A stretch of DNA of 64,000 nt from Sphagnum compactum (Eukaryota > Bryophyta > Sphagnopsida > Sphagnales): contig OZ234495.1 in NCBI GenBank assembly GCA_965153455.1, forward strand, positions 7,312,875 to 7,376,874, written 5' to 3'. This document shows, one piece after another, positions 11,571 to 23,206 of this stretch. Numbering within the stretch: position 1 is the stretch's first letter; every line of letters starts with the position of its first letter. The position numbers and the translations under genes were made by a program. The notes below the pieces were generated by a model. That model had not been told where the DNA came from. It worked only from the letters and a program-made list of their open reading frames with translations, and did no database searches.

Positions 11571-13316
11571 ATATATATATTTTTAATTTTTTTTATATTT
11601 GATTTTTTTTGGTTTTCTACATCCTATATTTCCTTTTTATTGTGTTTTGAGTTTGCACATAAAAAATTTCTTGTGAAATTCTATGAATGAATTTGATTTG
11701 GATGACATTTTCACATCTTGATTTCATGTTTTTCCACTTAGATCAAGTCGACAACACAAAGTTCTTGAGCTAAAATGAAAGGCACATGTTAATTTGTCTT
11801 TTCATATCCATGTAAGCGAGGAGAGGGAAGGAGTTAGGCTTTAGAAGAGGTAGGTTTAGACAACATAATTAAACATATAAACATCATTTATTATCATTAT
11901 TATTAAGGTTAATTGGAATGCCCATGATTTTTAAATCACAAGCTTGGATGGTAAAAAGACAATTCAAAGCTAGGTAATGTGCAAAATATAGTTTAGTGTG
12001 CATGGATTAAAATCAGGTCACTTTATGAAAGAAGGAAAGATAAATCCAAAGCTACATTCTTGATTGATCATAGTTGGCATGTTAAACATTTGTCTCTTGT
12101 TTCATTACCTTAGCCTTCTTCACTTACATGAACAATGTATTTCAATCTTTGCAACAAAGGTAGAACCCACCCTTAATTGTTATGATACATAGATTATGAA
12201 ATGGTTTCTATTGCTTCCTTTTTCTTACAAGGTTTTTTTTCATCTTTTGTGTACACTTTCCATGACTCATCGACAAAAGACACCACTCCATTACATCACC
12301 ACTCTTAAATGCCCTTTCATCAATAATTATGCCAATTCAAACATATATTTTCTTAACAACGAATGAATTTGTAAGCATGCATGAAGAAATAAGAATCGAG
12401 AGAAATGTGACACGTGGAAAAAAGGGTAACTTCAACAATAAAGTAGTGAATGTACATTGTGCATAAACCTAATATTATGTAAAAGGAGAAGGTTCACCAA
12501 CAACAATATAATGGTTTTGTGCATTGTACTTTGGATGAAGTACAACCTTCAAATAACATGAAAATGGTTTTGAACCTTTATATTGCATGGGATACAATGG
12601 TCACGAGGCTTAGTATAAAAAAATGATTGCATCTAATTGGTTGGCCATATTAATTGACCAAGTGGGCATTTAAATAGTTTCTCATTTCATATTGTCCAAT
12701 TTTGCATGTCTATGGATAGGGTTGGGGAAATAATTAAGACTCTATGTTGGATGATATAAACATTTGTAGAGGCCCAAATATGGGGGATGGGCGGACCAAC
12801 TCTATGAATATTTTCATCGAATACCTTGCAAATAACTTCTATAACATTTATTTTATATAACATTCATTTTTAGACCCTTTTGACAACCCTTTGTAAGCAA
12901 AAAATCATTGAAGAAAACACTCACCAACAACCTTGCAACATACATTGTTGCCCTTTGTGAACTTCAATCACCATGGAAGGTCTTCATGCTTTTCAAACTC
13001 ACCAATGTTGTGAATTTAATATTTCAATCAATTATGTTATCTACCGATTTGGGTTCCACGTTGTTACACACTACTAACGAGGATCAAGTTTTTTACTTTT
13101 CTTATCTTCCCATATGTTTTTTAATAGTCCATCATTATTTATCTCAATGTCAAATTTAATTTGAATCGATGTAAATACCATGGACATGAAATGGCATGTG
13201 TTAATTTTCCTTCTCATGTCCATGTTAGTGGGTAGGGGAAAAAAATGAGATAGATATAAAGATAAGAGGTAGTTAGGCTTGAAAATGAGGTAGTTGTTTT
13301 AAGAACTATTTTTGGA
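11571..13316. other. Intergenic, no gene seen
   Basis: AT-rich DNA. An 83-codon plus-strand ORF at 12908-13159 has no recognisable domain and is probably chance. Confidence 0.5.
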
Positions 13317-13396
13317 ATTGTCTAGGGATGACCATATGAAGAATTATGCAAAATCAATTGTCCAAGGATGACCATATGAAAAATTATGCAAAATTT
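13317..13396. repeat. 40-bp direct tandem duplication
   Basis: Two copies (13317-13356 and 13357-13396) share attgtc, ggatgaccatatgaa and aattatgcaaaat. They differ at only a few bases, so the duplication is fairly recent. Confidence 0.9.
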
Positions 13397-14159
13397 CTCA
13401 TATACCAATTCATTGAAACTTCTCATCACATGAATTTCTAAATGACATAAGAAATGTACATCATATTATGGTAAAAGAATTATTGTAGGCATCGTATTAA
13501 AAATTTGTTTTTATTAACCTTTATCATGTTCTATGATAGAATGGTGCATCTATATTTTATGTTAAATGAATTTTATCTTTTTACTTGCATGCACGTGCGT
13601 TATTTTAAGACTTTAATCCACATTTGGGCCCTTGACATTCAATGTGCATGAATATGATGAACATTTTCACTATAAACATTTTTATATAAATTATATGGTG
13701 AATCATGATTTTGTGTCATAGATGTTTGGAACAATATGCAATTTGTTGTGAACATTAACTACTAAGATGTTCAATACCTTGTTATAAATTCACAAGGTTT
13801 ATTAATCATATTTTAATCCTTATTATTTGAACTCCATTAATACTTGTTAAGTAATTTGTAATGTCGTATTCATATCTTGGACACATTTCATCGTAAAGAG
13901 GAGAACAAATATCACGTATCTGCCTTCAATCTTGATAATATTTAAAGAAAAAACTTGAAGTTTGAGGACTTCACATAATTATTGATGGAGCTTCTATTTC
14001 CCCCAACTTATTGATTGAACTTATATTTCCCCAAACTTATTGATTTAGAGAAGTTTAGATTAAAGTTGTAGATTCATACAATTATTGACATTACACATTT
14101 AGTCTCATCAAGCAAAATAGTGCGGATTGTGTTGTTGAACACATTGTAATATTGAACGA
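13397..14159. other. Intergenic, nothing recognised
   Basis: AT-rich; no supported feature. Confidence 0.5.
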
Positions 14160-14960
14160 ATTTTGAAAGGGCAAATGATACACCTTTTTTGGCTAAATTT
14201 GAAATTCAATTTTCATCAAAATTTCAAATTTTGATATTTATGGAACTTCCAATGACAAAAATATTCAAAATTTAATATCTCATGCACCTTAGGTCTAAAA
14301 ACTACAAAATCACCTCCATAAAAACATATTCATCAAGGGATTTCCAACAATACCAAGGCCAAACCCAAAATGTCCTTGACATTTCTAGTTTTGATTTTAT
14401 TGAATTTTCAATGACAATTTTTTTCAATATTCAATAACTCTTGCACTATAGGTCTAACATTCTGAAACCACCTCGATGTACCCCTACTCATCGAGGGCAT
14501 TCAAATGGTACCTAGAGCACGACAAAGGCCAATGTGAAAAATAAAATAAAATCCCCTTTTCTTAATTGTAGGATGGGATGATACAACAATAGCAATGTGG
14601 CATGATTTTAAACCGATGAACTAGAATGAATTACCTTACACTAAGCCTTAAGGTGAGTTTCATCATTAATCCTTAAAATAATGAATGAATTTTTGTGAAA
14701 ATATGAAACTAACATGTTGATAACCATCATAATTATTGGAAGTTAAAATCTGAATAATTTTACTCCTCATATGACAATATCATAACAAATAATTAAATAC
14801 TAATAATTTTAAAATTTTAAAAATGAATTAAAATTTTGAATATTGATTAATTAATTTTGTCAATGTGGAAGTTGACACTAGGCTATAGTATGGCATTCAA
14901 TGTGATATAAATTATTGCATTTTTCACATGGTTGTGTTGCAGGGACAAAGCTTTCGTGGA
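14160..14960 (+). repeat. Dispersed two-unit repeat (copy 1), unknown non-coding element
   Basis: Two related units follow each other (about 14190-14375 and 14380-14560). Each has a (c)aatgacaa..tttt block, a caccttaggtctaaaa or cactataggtctaaca block, a caaaatcacctcc or gaaaccacctcg block, and an end like accaaggccaaa or cgacaaaggccaa. The following part (14565-14960) resembles 32500-33250: ggtgagtttcatcattaa, actcatatgacaatat, caatgtggaagttgac. No protein is coded. Confidence 0.55.
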
Positions 14961-15339
14961 ATCATCAAACAATAAAACAAAGTTCTTATCTTGTTGAATA
15001 ACAACATATACTAATGTTGTGTCCTACCAAACCCCTAGCCCTTCAAAAATGTAGTTCTAAGTCATCTTTCAAAAGTACTATGAACATATCACACTTTTCT
15101 ATGTGATTGTGAGGGTCAATACAAGCCAAAAAGGCCATCAAGGCAAAGTGAAAATTGTAGACTATAGAAGATACATTCATGTTTTGACATTGTAAAGTTA
15201 TAAATATCATTCCAAGTTATGCTAAATGACTATCCGAGTGTTAACATTTTCAACATAAACGTTAATTTAGTTCAATTTTAGGTTTTTGTTTTAGTTAAGG
15301 ACTTTTGAAATTGACCAATTGTTGCATTAGATAATAGAC

Positions 15340-17700
15340 CCTTTCATCCCATTGGAGGTCCATCAATGCTTCCTCCAGTCTCCGATCTTCGGGCTTCTGA
15401 AGTCTCTGCAGATAATTGTTCTATGAATGAGAACAGGGAATTTGATAGAAGCCTTCTCTAATGCCGTGACATTGCCTTTTGCTAATCTTCTAGGCTGTGC
15501 AGTAAACCCACTTCAATGGTTTCAACACCATGTAGATTTTGGTGTTGCTGCCTGGTTTTTCAGAGTTATTTGTTCCTCCCTTGAGAAGCTTGAGGAACCC
15601 TGTAAATAAGGGGTGGCCATGTCCATGTCCAGCATGACCAATTTCATGAAATATTTTGAACTTACCAGATCTTTTGTAGGTTTCCAGTATTTCCCAGTTT
15701 ATGACCAACCTAGACTATGCTTGTACTGTCTCTTCTCAAAGACCCAGTGTTGCAAGCAACCCCCTTGACCAGTTCCTCCTTTCTCATATGATGACAAGCA
15801 GTAGTCAGGCAATGTCCATTTCAATTCTGAATCATTTGGTGTCATCTTAACTCTTGATTCCTCTTTCTACCATCTGCATACAAAGGAAGATTTGTTTCCA
15901 ATTGCAATGCAGATATTTTGATCTGCTGAGCATGGAAGCAATGGGTTTCTATGTGACCTAACTTCATAATATCTTTATATATACAGAGAAATGCTCAATA
16001 TTTACAATTTTAGTCAAACTGAAAAGAATTTGGAGATGACCCTTAACAAGGAACTGGATATTTCATATCTGAACCACAAACCAGAAACTATCAAGCAACC
16101 ATGAAAAGGAGGAAATTCAACCCTAAACAAAAGAGAAAATCAGACCACAAAACAGAATAAATGTGTGGTTTAAACAACATGTTGGTCATCCGCATGTTCA
16201 ACATGTATGGGATTGACCACCTAGTATAACATCCCCACTGACTTCATCAGTTCCAAGCAATGATTGCAGGTTAATTACAAAACTTAGCCATTCTGCTGGC
16301 TGGCTAAAGGAAAAAAACACCAAAGGACCTTGAGAAAAAAGACCACATACGAAGGAAAAACAGGACAGAAAAGAAAAACCCCAACAAAAAACAAAAGAAG
16401 TACAGAGAAACAAAGGGGGAAAGGACTTTGAGACAAACTTCAGAGGAAAACACCCTAGAAACGAATGAACTCAGCAAAGAACATTACTAGAAACAAGTCC
16501 TGATGCATGTCTGCTGAAGGACACAGCTGCCTCTGGCATTTTGTGTTGGAATAATAGTCATAATCACAAGCAGTGATGGAAACACACAGGAGAATCACAA
16601 GCAGGAACATGCAGATACCTCTAGACTGTCTTGGTCACATGTGCGACTGCAAACTGTGAAGCCTTTGACACCAGGGTTTGACCAACCATTAGACTCATGT
16701 ACGGTCTGGCGCAATGATCCATCGAACAAGTTGAGATTCATCTCCACTTCTGTACACCCCAGTCCAGCTCCTGGCCTATCCTGCTTCCAGGATGTTTCTT
16801 GCCTAAATAACTCCACAATGTGAGGGACTTATTCCTACACCACTTGCTTCCTAGTCCTGGAAGATGGATAAGTTGAGGTATGTAGATAGAAATGAAAATT
16901 TCAGTCCTAGAGAGCTCACCATATATAGCTACGGCACTTCTTCCAATTGCATTTGAGGCTGGTTTCAGAGGTTGGCAGCAAAAGTCCTGCACAACATTGC
17001 TACTACCAGCCCCTGAAACCACTCTATTATCACTGATCAGTACAAAACTACAAAAATAGAAAAAGAAATTATATCTAACATACTGATGGCCTCTAAATAT
17101 CAGACAATTTACTAAGTAGTTGTCTGACAAACTATCCTGTTTATGTGTCCAGCTTACAGAAATTGTCAAAAACTTCACTAAGATTTTCATTTTTCCATGA
17201 TCTTCTTTGTCTGATATGTAAAACTGCCATACTATTAACAACATTGAAAAAAAAGATGCAACTTAAGACCAGAGCACTAGGTATGAAAAAAAACCTGTAA
17301 CACAATCACTAGAGTATATTCTGTCACCATGCAAGACATAAGCAAACAATGACAGAAGTTAACAGACAGACAGGCAAGGTTGGGAAATTCTACATCCTCA
17401 GGAAAACTTCAGTTACCTTGTTATGGCAGCACTTCGGTCTTGAGTGGCAATACAACCCACCCCAACTCATTGTTCTATCAGTAGCACCCCAGCCCTTCTC
17501 ACAATGTTCAGCACACACACTCAAGTATGAACAACATGGGACTTCTGTCATAAGAGGGACCATTCAATTTAACAATGGACATTCTGTGCACTTTCCTCAA
17601 AACCGACTCTGAATTTGCCAATCAGTGCAGTTTTCCAGGAAATACTCTACTGGCAATGATACATCTCTCCATCCTAAACTAGCATAAATGCAGGATATCA
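15340..17700. other. Gene-flank-like DNA downstream of the SKP1-like gene
   Basis: Base composition is less AT-rich than the surrounding intergenic DNA and long A/T runs are few. That fits transcribed UTR, intron or decayed exon sequence on the minus strand downstream of the SKP1-like stop codon. The longest open phases (16738-17244 minus, 168 codons; 17349-17612 plus; 15427-15609 plus) show no domain I can name. 3' UTR exons or an old pseudogene are possible; neither is shown. Confidence 0.4.
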
Positions 17701-17712
17701 ATCCTATGTTGC

Positions 17713-19614
17713 TCACAGTTGAATGATCCGCTTATCCTTGGGTAAGCTGCATACTGTATGTCCATTACCCATGCGACCTTCCTTGTAGAATGATGTTTCT
17801 CTATCTCCAACGTTTGATGCTGCAGAATTTGATGTCCCAGACAACTCAGATATTCTATGCTCCTGACTTGAAGATGCTAGAGTAAGAATCTCTTGTGTGC
17901 GCTTCAGCCAGTCTGAGTTCAACCAGTCCGAGTTCAACCTTCGAGCAAAGTCTTCCACTTCCCTGTCCACTATCTCTTTCAATGCTGGGTCAAAGTCATC
18001 ATCATCATCATCAAATTCTGCCTCTTCAAACACCTTATCCTGGACCTTTGAGACAATCCTAATTGAATTTTCCAGGCCACCACCTGCTCTTGATGCAGTC
18101 CTTCCCATAGTTGATAATTGAACGGCCTTCTCCTTTTCCAACTTCTCATTTACAGCTGCCCTAGAAGCATCAGTCCGTGGTCTAGACATGCTGTTCTCCT
18201 CAGTTGTCTCTTTCTTCCGCCGATTCTTTTTCCTCTTACCCTTGCCCAATCTGTTATTCTTATTTTCGCCATCAATAAATGAGACCAAATCTTCAACAGA
18301 CCGTTCATCCCTGACCTGCTTCTGTCCAGATTCCATCAAGCCACTCTTGAGCAGCTTCTTCTCCTGCAGCTCTTTACGCTTTCTAGCGTACAGTCGGTTT
18401 AATAATCTAATGCGCGGGTCATCAGTACTGATCTTTACAGGTTCCAGTTTCTCCTCCTCTGTCAAGTCATCTGGCAAATGAAAAATTTCTCGTATTTGCT
18501 CTGGTGTTTTTCCTTCTATCATTCTGGCCAGTGCTCTGCTTGTCAAGTCACCCAATGGCTTCATATCCAGACTATCAGCAGCTGACGTCAATTCACACAA
18601 CCTTCTTGTGTCAAGTCGAACAAATTTCTCATCAAACACTTTGCGCTCTTTGTCTGACCGGCCAGGCACTCGATGAAACCGGCAGTAGTCCAATATTAGC
18701 TTCAGGGCTCCTGGACTCACCTGCAAAGTTGCACATACCAGACACAGGTTCACACCTTGGCATCTGAGGTAGGTACTGCAAGCCAGACCCATTTTTGCAC
18801 CACTGCCTCCAAAGCTCTGTCTCATATCACTTGCTGCATTTTGTCTTATTACTCACACTGCGACACTTGCAGCCACTGATCTACAGAGCACATTCGGAAA
18901 AAAACCATTTCCCTGCATTGGAGGCTATGCCTTGACCTATGATGGTTGCACCAATCTCTCTTGCACACACGTACAGAGAAAAGTAACGAACCCTCCCCTG
19001 CATTGGCTTTTTGGGATTGACCTACTCTGGCATTCCATGGCATTCCAAGATCCAGTGCAACTCCAAAACCCTACCCAATCACCATATGGAGTGCAAACTG
19101 CTGGGGAGAGCAGAAGGATAATGGTAGGCCGAGAAAGAGGAGGAAGCAGTCAGAGAAGAAGAAGAAGAAGAAGCATGCGCAACAGGTAAGCGCCCGAGCA
19201 AGAAAACATACATACCTGTTTGGGAAGCACCGCAGGATTGTTCCGAGACCCGCCACGGCTGTGGCGCAGAACCTCACGCTGCACCAGTGGCGACAGCAGC
19301 GCCACCTCCCTCTCCACCTCCTCAATCTCCCCGTCAATGGTTTCTAGGTATAGCAACGTTTGCAACGCCTGCCCGCGCTGCAAAGTGCTGCAAATCTCCT
19401 TAGGCGACACTAGCAAGCTGCTGCTGCCGTTGCTGCTACTGCTGTTATTGTTATTGTCGTGGTTCCTCTCCCCGTCATCCTCTTCCTCCTCTTCCTCCTC
19501 CTCCTCCTCCACAAACGCACGCCTGTCAAAGTTGTCAACCCTAGGAAAATGACAAGGGCAAGCCGGAGCCCTCTCTGTCCTATCCAACATCTCCCCTTCT
19601 CCATTCTCTCCCAT
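17713..19614 (-). CDS. ASK21: SKP1-like protein of the ASK20/ASK21 class with long C-terminal extension
   Basis: Exon 1 is 19216-19614 and exon 2 is 17713-18720, joined in phase 0 (cag|gtatgt, tttgcag|gtgagt), giving 468 residues. Residues ~34-65 are an acidic Glu run followed by Asn/Ser. Residues 88-150 are the SKP1 BTB/POZ part (LYLETIDGEIEEVEREVALL, KLILDYCRFHR). Residues 166-225 are the SKP1 C-terminal helices (LCELTSAADSLDMKPLGDLT, IEGKTPEQIREIFHLPDDLT). The tail has DPRIRLLNRLYARKRKEL, a basic patch KGKRKKNRRKK (~292-302, possible nuclear signal), acidic DDDDDDFDP and EIVDREVEDFARRLNSDW. The tail motifs match what I know of ASK20/21. By family knowledge SKP1 proteins link cullin-1 to F-box proteins. 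How the extended form acts is not well known. The start is the first ATG of the frame (19614); ATG 19590 is an alternative. A 15-bp duplication gives NSDWLNSDWL. Confidence 0.92.
19478..19510. repeat. CTC/CTT trinucleotide tract coding a poly-Glu run
   Basis: On the minus strand this is a GAG/GAA tract encoding about ten consecutive Glu in the SKP1-like protein. It is length-variable sequence by nature. It lies outside the SKP1 fold. Confidence 0.85.
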
Positions 19615-20880
19615 CTCTCTCTGTGTCTGTCTCTCTCTGTGCCAAAACTCCTCCTCTTCCCACCCAAAAGATTCCTTCTTTTCCTTCACAGATCTCCAAC
19701 TACCCCATCCAGTACCTTACCCAGCAGAGCTCAAAAGCAAAACCCTTGAAACCTCCGATAGACTGCACTCTTCCTTCTCTCTACACACAAACAACACAAC
19801 AACAAACACAAAACATAACACAAAACACCAAACACACTTATTAGCCCGGTACCACTAATCAAACAAATAATACACAAGGCACTAATCAGGATTAGGCGAC
19901 TTATGACTTACTTAGCGCCACCCCACTTAAGCACCACTGGTAACCTACTATCTACTCTCCTACTGCAATGGATTCAACTAATGAAACATGAATACAACAG
20001 CAGCAGCAGCAGCTGTTATATCCTTTCACCCCAACTACATATCACCATATCATTAATCTCTGGTGCATGATTTCTTGTGTGTGATTGAGTGAGTGGGTGT
20101 TGTGCTCTACTACTGTACTGCACTGCAATGGGTTTGGTTATCATTAGCTAGGCTATCACCTGGTAATGTGAAAATGTTGGGGTGGTTGTTGATGATGATA
20201 ATCAAAGCTAACAGATTTAGGTTTTTCTCAATCTATGGTTTTTTGTTTTGGTGTAAGCGATCGATCATGTAGTTATGTGTGCTTTGTGTGGATGGGTGTT
20301 TTGATGTCTGTGTGGTTGTTTTGTTGGTGGGGACCGTGATGAGAAAAAAAAAGAAGGAAAGTATACGGTAAGTCAGAGTGATGATGATGGTGGGGACCTT
20401 CTTCTTATTCTTGATCTTTCTCTTTGTTTGCTTTCTGTGTTTTGATAATATGTTGACTTGTTTTCACCCTTTAGACTATGTTGTGTCATTTGGGTTTCCT
20501 TTGGGAGAAATCCACCTCCGGATGTTGTTGGGAGATTACTTACTTGCCCAATTGTGAGATGTCATGCCCTGTGTCAACATTTGTCTGGGTTGTCTTTGTT
20601 GTTGGGTGACCTACTTTTTCCTTTGGCCTTGGAATACCAGAAAAACTTGCTAATGTTGATTTTTCATACTTGGCTTTTGAAGAAGCAGCTCTTTTTGATA
20701 TCAGAATTTGGTTGATCTTGGTTGGGTTTCTCATGCTTGTATGGACTTGTTGGTGGCATTTTGTGCATAAAAACCTCCTCGGATCTGTTTAGTGTATTTT
20801 GAGCAGATAAGCCCTACACTTTTTCATTTATTTATCATGGACCTTATAATTTGTGAAACTCAACCTGTCATGGGTATTAT
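19615..20880 (-). promoter_or_regulatory. Upstream region of the SKP1-like gene
   Basis: The first ~230 bp upstream of the ATG are CT/CA-poor in ORFs and pyrimidine/purine-biased (GA-rich on the minus strand just before the ATG), as in a leader. A short CAG run lies at ~20000. No clear TATA box was found. An 85-codon plus-strand ORF at 20458-20715 has no recognisable content. Confidence 0.4.
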
Positions 20881-21271
20881 CCCGTGTTGGGCGGTTCTCA
20901 CTTCTTGGAACGTGAAATTGACAAGTAAAGGTAAGGCATATGTATACCCTTGAATGATGGTTCTCAAAATCAAAAGAACTGGTTTTGACCCTTGACTCGA
21001 GGTTCTAAAAATCACAGAACCAGTTTTTTGACCCTGAACTGGGGTTCTTAAAAATCAAAGAACTGGGTGAAAAAACCTACCCTCAACCGTTGATTCTTTA
21101 CTTGTTCTTTCATGAGAACCCCCAATTCTTTGAAAATTTCCAAAAACCAGAGCGGTTGTTTTCATTCTAAAAGCATTATAGAACCAGAATCAAAGGTTTT
21201 GGAGATGATGGACTTTTCAAAAAGCCAAAATTAGAGGTTCTTAACAAAATCAAAGAACTGCCCGACATTGG
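20881..21271 (+). mobile_element. MITE with 17-bp terminal inverted repeats, GGTTCT family, copy A
   Basis: The left end CCCGTGTTGGGCGGTTC (20881-20897) is matched by the reverse complement of 21255-21271 (CCAATGTCGGGCAGTTC), 13 of 17 bases. The 391-bp interior is made of recurring short motifs aaaatcaaagaactgg and gaggttctaaaaatcac in direct and inverted order. An inverted copy lies at 62976-63380. No ORF. No convincing target duplication beyond TAT. Confidence 0.8.
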
Positions 21272-21696
21272 TATTTTCCCTTTCTTGATAGAACTCCGTA
21301 CTTGACCATTTATCAAGTCATTGACACTGAGTGTTGGTCTGGTATATACCATATTGAGATACCAGTCTAGTACTCATAATATATAGGGTTTCCACCCAAA
21401 ATTTGATGTCATATGCATAATGGTATCAAAATTACATATGGTATTGTATATGTAATTGGAGGATATGCAATGGGTATGTAATGATATCTTATGAACTTTG
21501 ATACCAGCAGGTACGTAGATATAATAACTAGTATCAATAATGCCCCCATTGATGATGATGATGTTTGATTTCATGTAATGTTACACAAAGACAAGAAGCA
21601 TGATATTTTGGACAGAATTTTTGGTGCAAAACAATTTTGACCATGACATTGCAAAAGAGGAAAAAAAATTTTACTGCCGTCCTCTAGAGAGAATAA

Positions 21697-22046
21697 ACAA
21701 GGGGTGTGTCACACACTGCGTGTGGCCTTGTTGTTTACATAAAAAAAGTATCTTAATGCAAAAGAAGAAGAAGAATTATGGAAACTCACATATTTCACCA
21801 TGCAAAAAAAAGATCTTCAAAAAAATCCTCTAAAAGAAACCAAAATCCTTCAATATGTTATAACTCTATAATAACTAATCTCTCAAGTTTCAACACAAGC
21901 CAAAATATCATCTTTCAAAAATCCTCATATGAAAATAGACCTATTATTTATTATTACCTAGTCGGGGCCAAAATCACTTAAGCTACTATACACTATCATG
22001 AATCTAAACACAATATCCTTGCCTACCAAGGCAAGGCCAACAAAGT
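21697..22046 (+). mobile_element. MITE-like dispersed element, copy 2 (uninterrupted)
   Basis: The full-length 350-bp copy serves as the reference for the interrupted copy at 2491-3284. It starts aacaaggggtgtgtcacac and ends ccttgcctaccaaggcaagg plus ccaacaaag. The imperfect terminal inverted repeat pairs tggccttgtt near 21723 with aaggccaaca near 22035. Small plus-strand ORFs here (21600-21833 and 21778-21981) are artefacts of repeat DNA. Confidence 0.8.
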
Positions 22047-22139
22047 ACACAAGTGATGTGTAAGAAACCTGTATGTAAATAGCTATTAGGTAGGTACATG
22101 TTGAATTTTGTTAGTTCACTGATGATAACTAAGAAAACA

Positions 22140-22930
22140 CGTTCAGATCACCAAATCCAGTGATCCCCATTGGCCTCCAAAAAAATAGCCTTTGGGCTTA
22201 CACACACAACCTTATTCCGTTGAACATTGAAAATAGTGATCCCTTCTACCATTTCTATTGGTCCTCTAAAATTCTCAGAAACCTACCAAACCCTATTACA
22301 CCTTTAGTTCACTCAAGATAGATAAGGAAAATAATAATAAAATCAGCTCGTCAAATCCAGCAATTTCATTGGCTATAACATTTTTTTTTCACACCTACAC
22401 ACAAGCCTATTCAACACCCTCCGTATTACCCTAATACTATAACCCTGTCGGTACACAGATTTTCAAAGAAATGCACTTGCTTCTAAATATTATAGATACT
22501 AGTGTAGCCTGTGCCATTGGCCCAAGCATGAACACATTCTTTATTTTTCACATTGAGGGCTCAACTGATTTTTCCTTCCAAACCCAATTTTTGCAATTTG
22601 TTTGAATTTTCAGCAACAAAATTTACTCCAAAATCGAGACCTCTTCCACACCTTAGATCTGAAAATTGTGAAATAAACTCTATTAAATTTGACTTGCTAA
22701 TAAGTCCTTTCTAACAACTTCAAGAACACCCCTAAATTCCAATACAGTTTCCAGTTTCAATTTTATTTAATTTTCATTGGAAAAAATGGTTCAATAATCA
22801 ATAGGTTCCACACCGTAGCTCCAAACTGTCTCAATCCAAGTTGATGCACCCCTAGTCAGTCATTTGAGATCTTTCCGAAGATACCAAGAGCGCCACATGA
22901 ACTGCCATGGTTTGGGAGATTTCAGCACCA
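22140..22930 (+). repeat. Two-unit dispersed repeat related to 14160-14560, plus a second duplicated block
   Basis: The part 22560-22930 has two units with caccttagatctgaaaat / caccgtagctccaaact and ends acccctaaattcc / ataccaagagcgcc, resembling the units at 14190-14560. The part 22145-22440 also has two units, sharing caaatccag, attggc, cttacacacacaacc / ctacacacaagcc. The role is unknown; no coding. Confidence 0.5.
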
Positions 22931-22932
22931 CA

Positions 22933-23206
22933 AACAAGGCGTGTGTCACACTGTGTGACCTTGCCATTTACATTAAAAAGTACCTTAATGCAAAAGAAGA
23001 ATTATGAAAATTCAAATATTTCACCATGCAAAAATATAATCTTCAAAAACATCCTCTAAAACAAACCAAAATGTCAGCTTTCAAAAATCCTCATATAAAA
23101 ATAGACCTAATATCACCTAGGGGCCAAATTACCTGAAGCTATTATACTCTACAATGAATCTAAACACAATATCCTTGCCTTGGTAGTACGCAAGGCCAAC
23201 AAACTA
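22933..23206 (+). mobile_element. MITE-like dispersed element, copy 3 (shortened)
   Basis: A 274-bp copy of the element at 21697-22046, same orientation. It lacks part of the middle (the block before caaaccaaaatgtcagc) and carries the same ends (aacaaggcgtgtgtcacac, cgcaaggccaac). It lies about 0.9 kb from copy 2. Confidence 0.75.

Noticed and set aside
15460-15610. Possible receptor-kinase or retroelement fragment suggested by strings such as VLIHRTIICRDF on minus
   Set aside because: Only a few residues fit, and neighbouring motifs are missing in all frames.
16738-17244. 168-codon minus ORF
   Set aside because: Composition is Ile/Phe/Ser-rich without domain; no similarity to SKP1-like tails. 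Kept only as part of an unexplained block.
17349-17612. 87-codon plus ORF downstream of the SKP1-like gene
   Set aside because: No recognisable motif, no splice context, and it opposes the direction of the neighbouring gene.
19615-19689. Extension of the SKP1-like start to 19689
   Set aside because: The codon there is GTG and the stretch is GA-rich leader-like sequence; the first ATG is at 19614.
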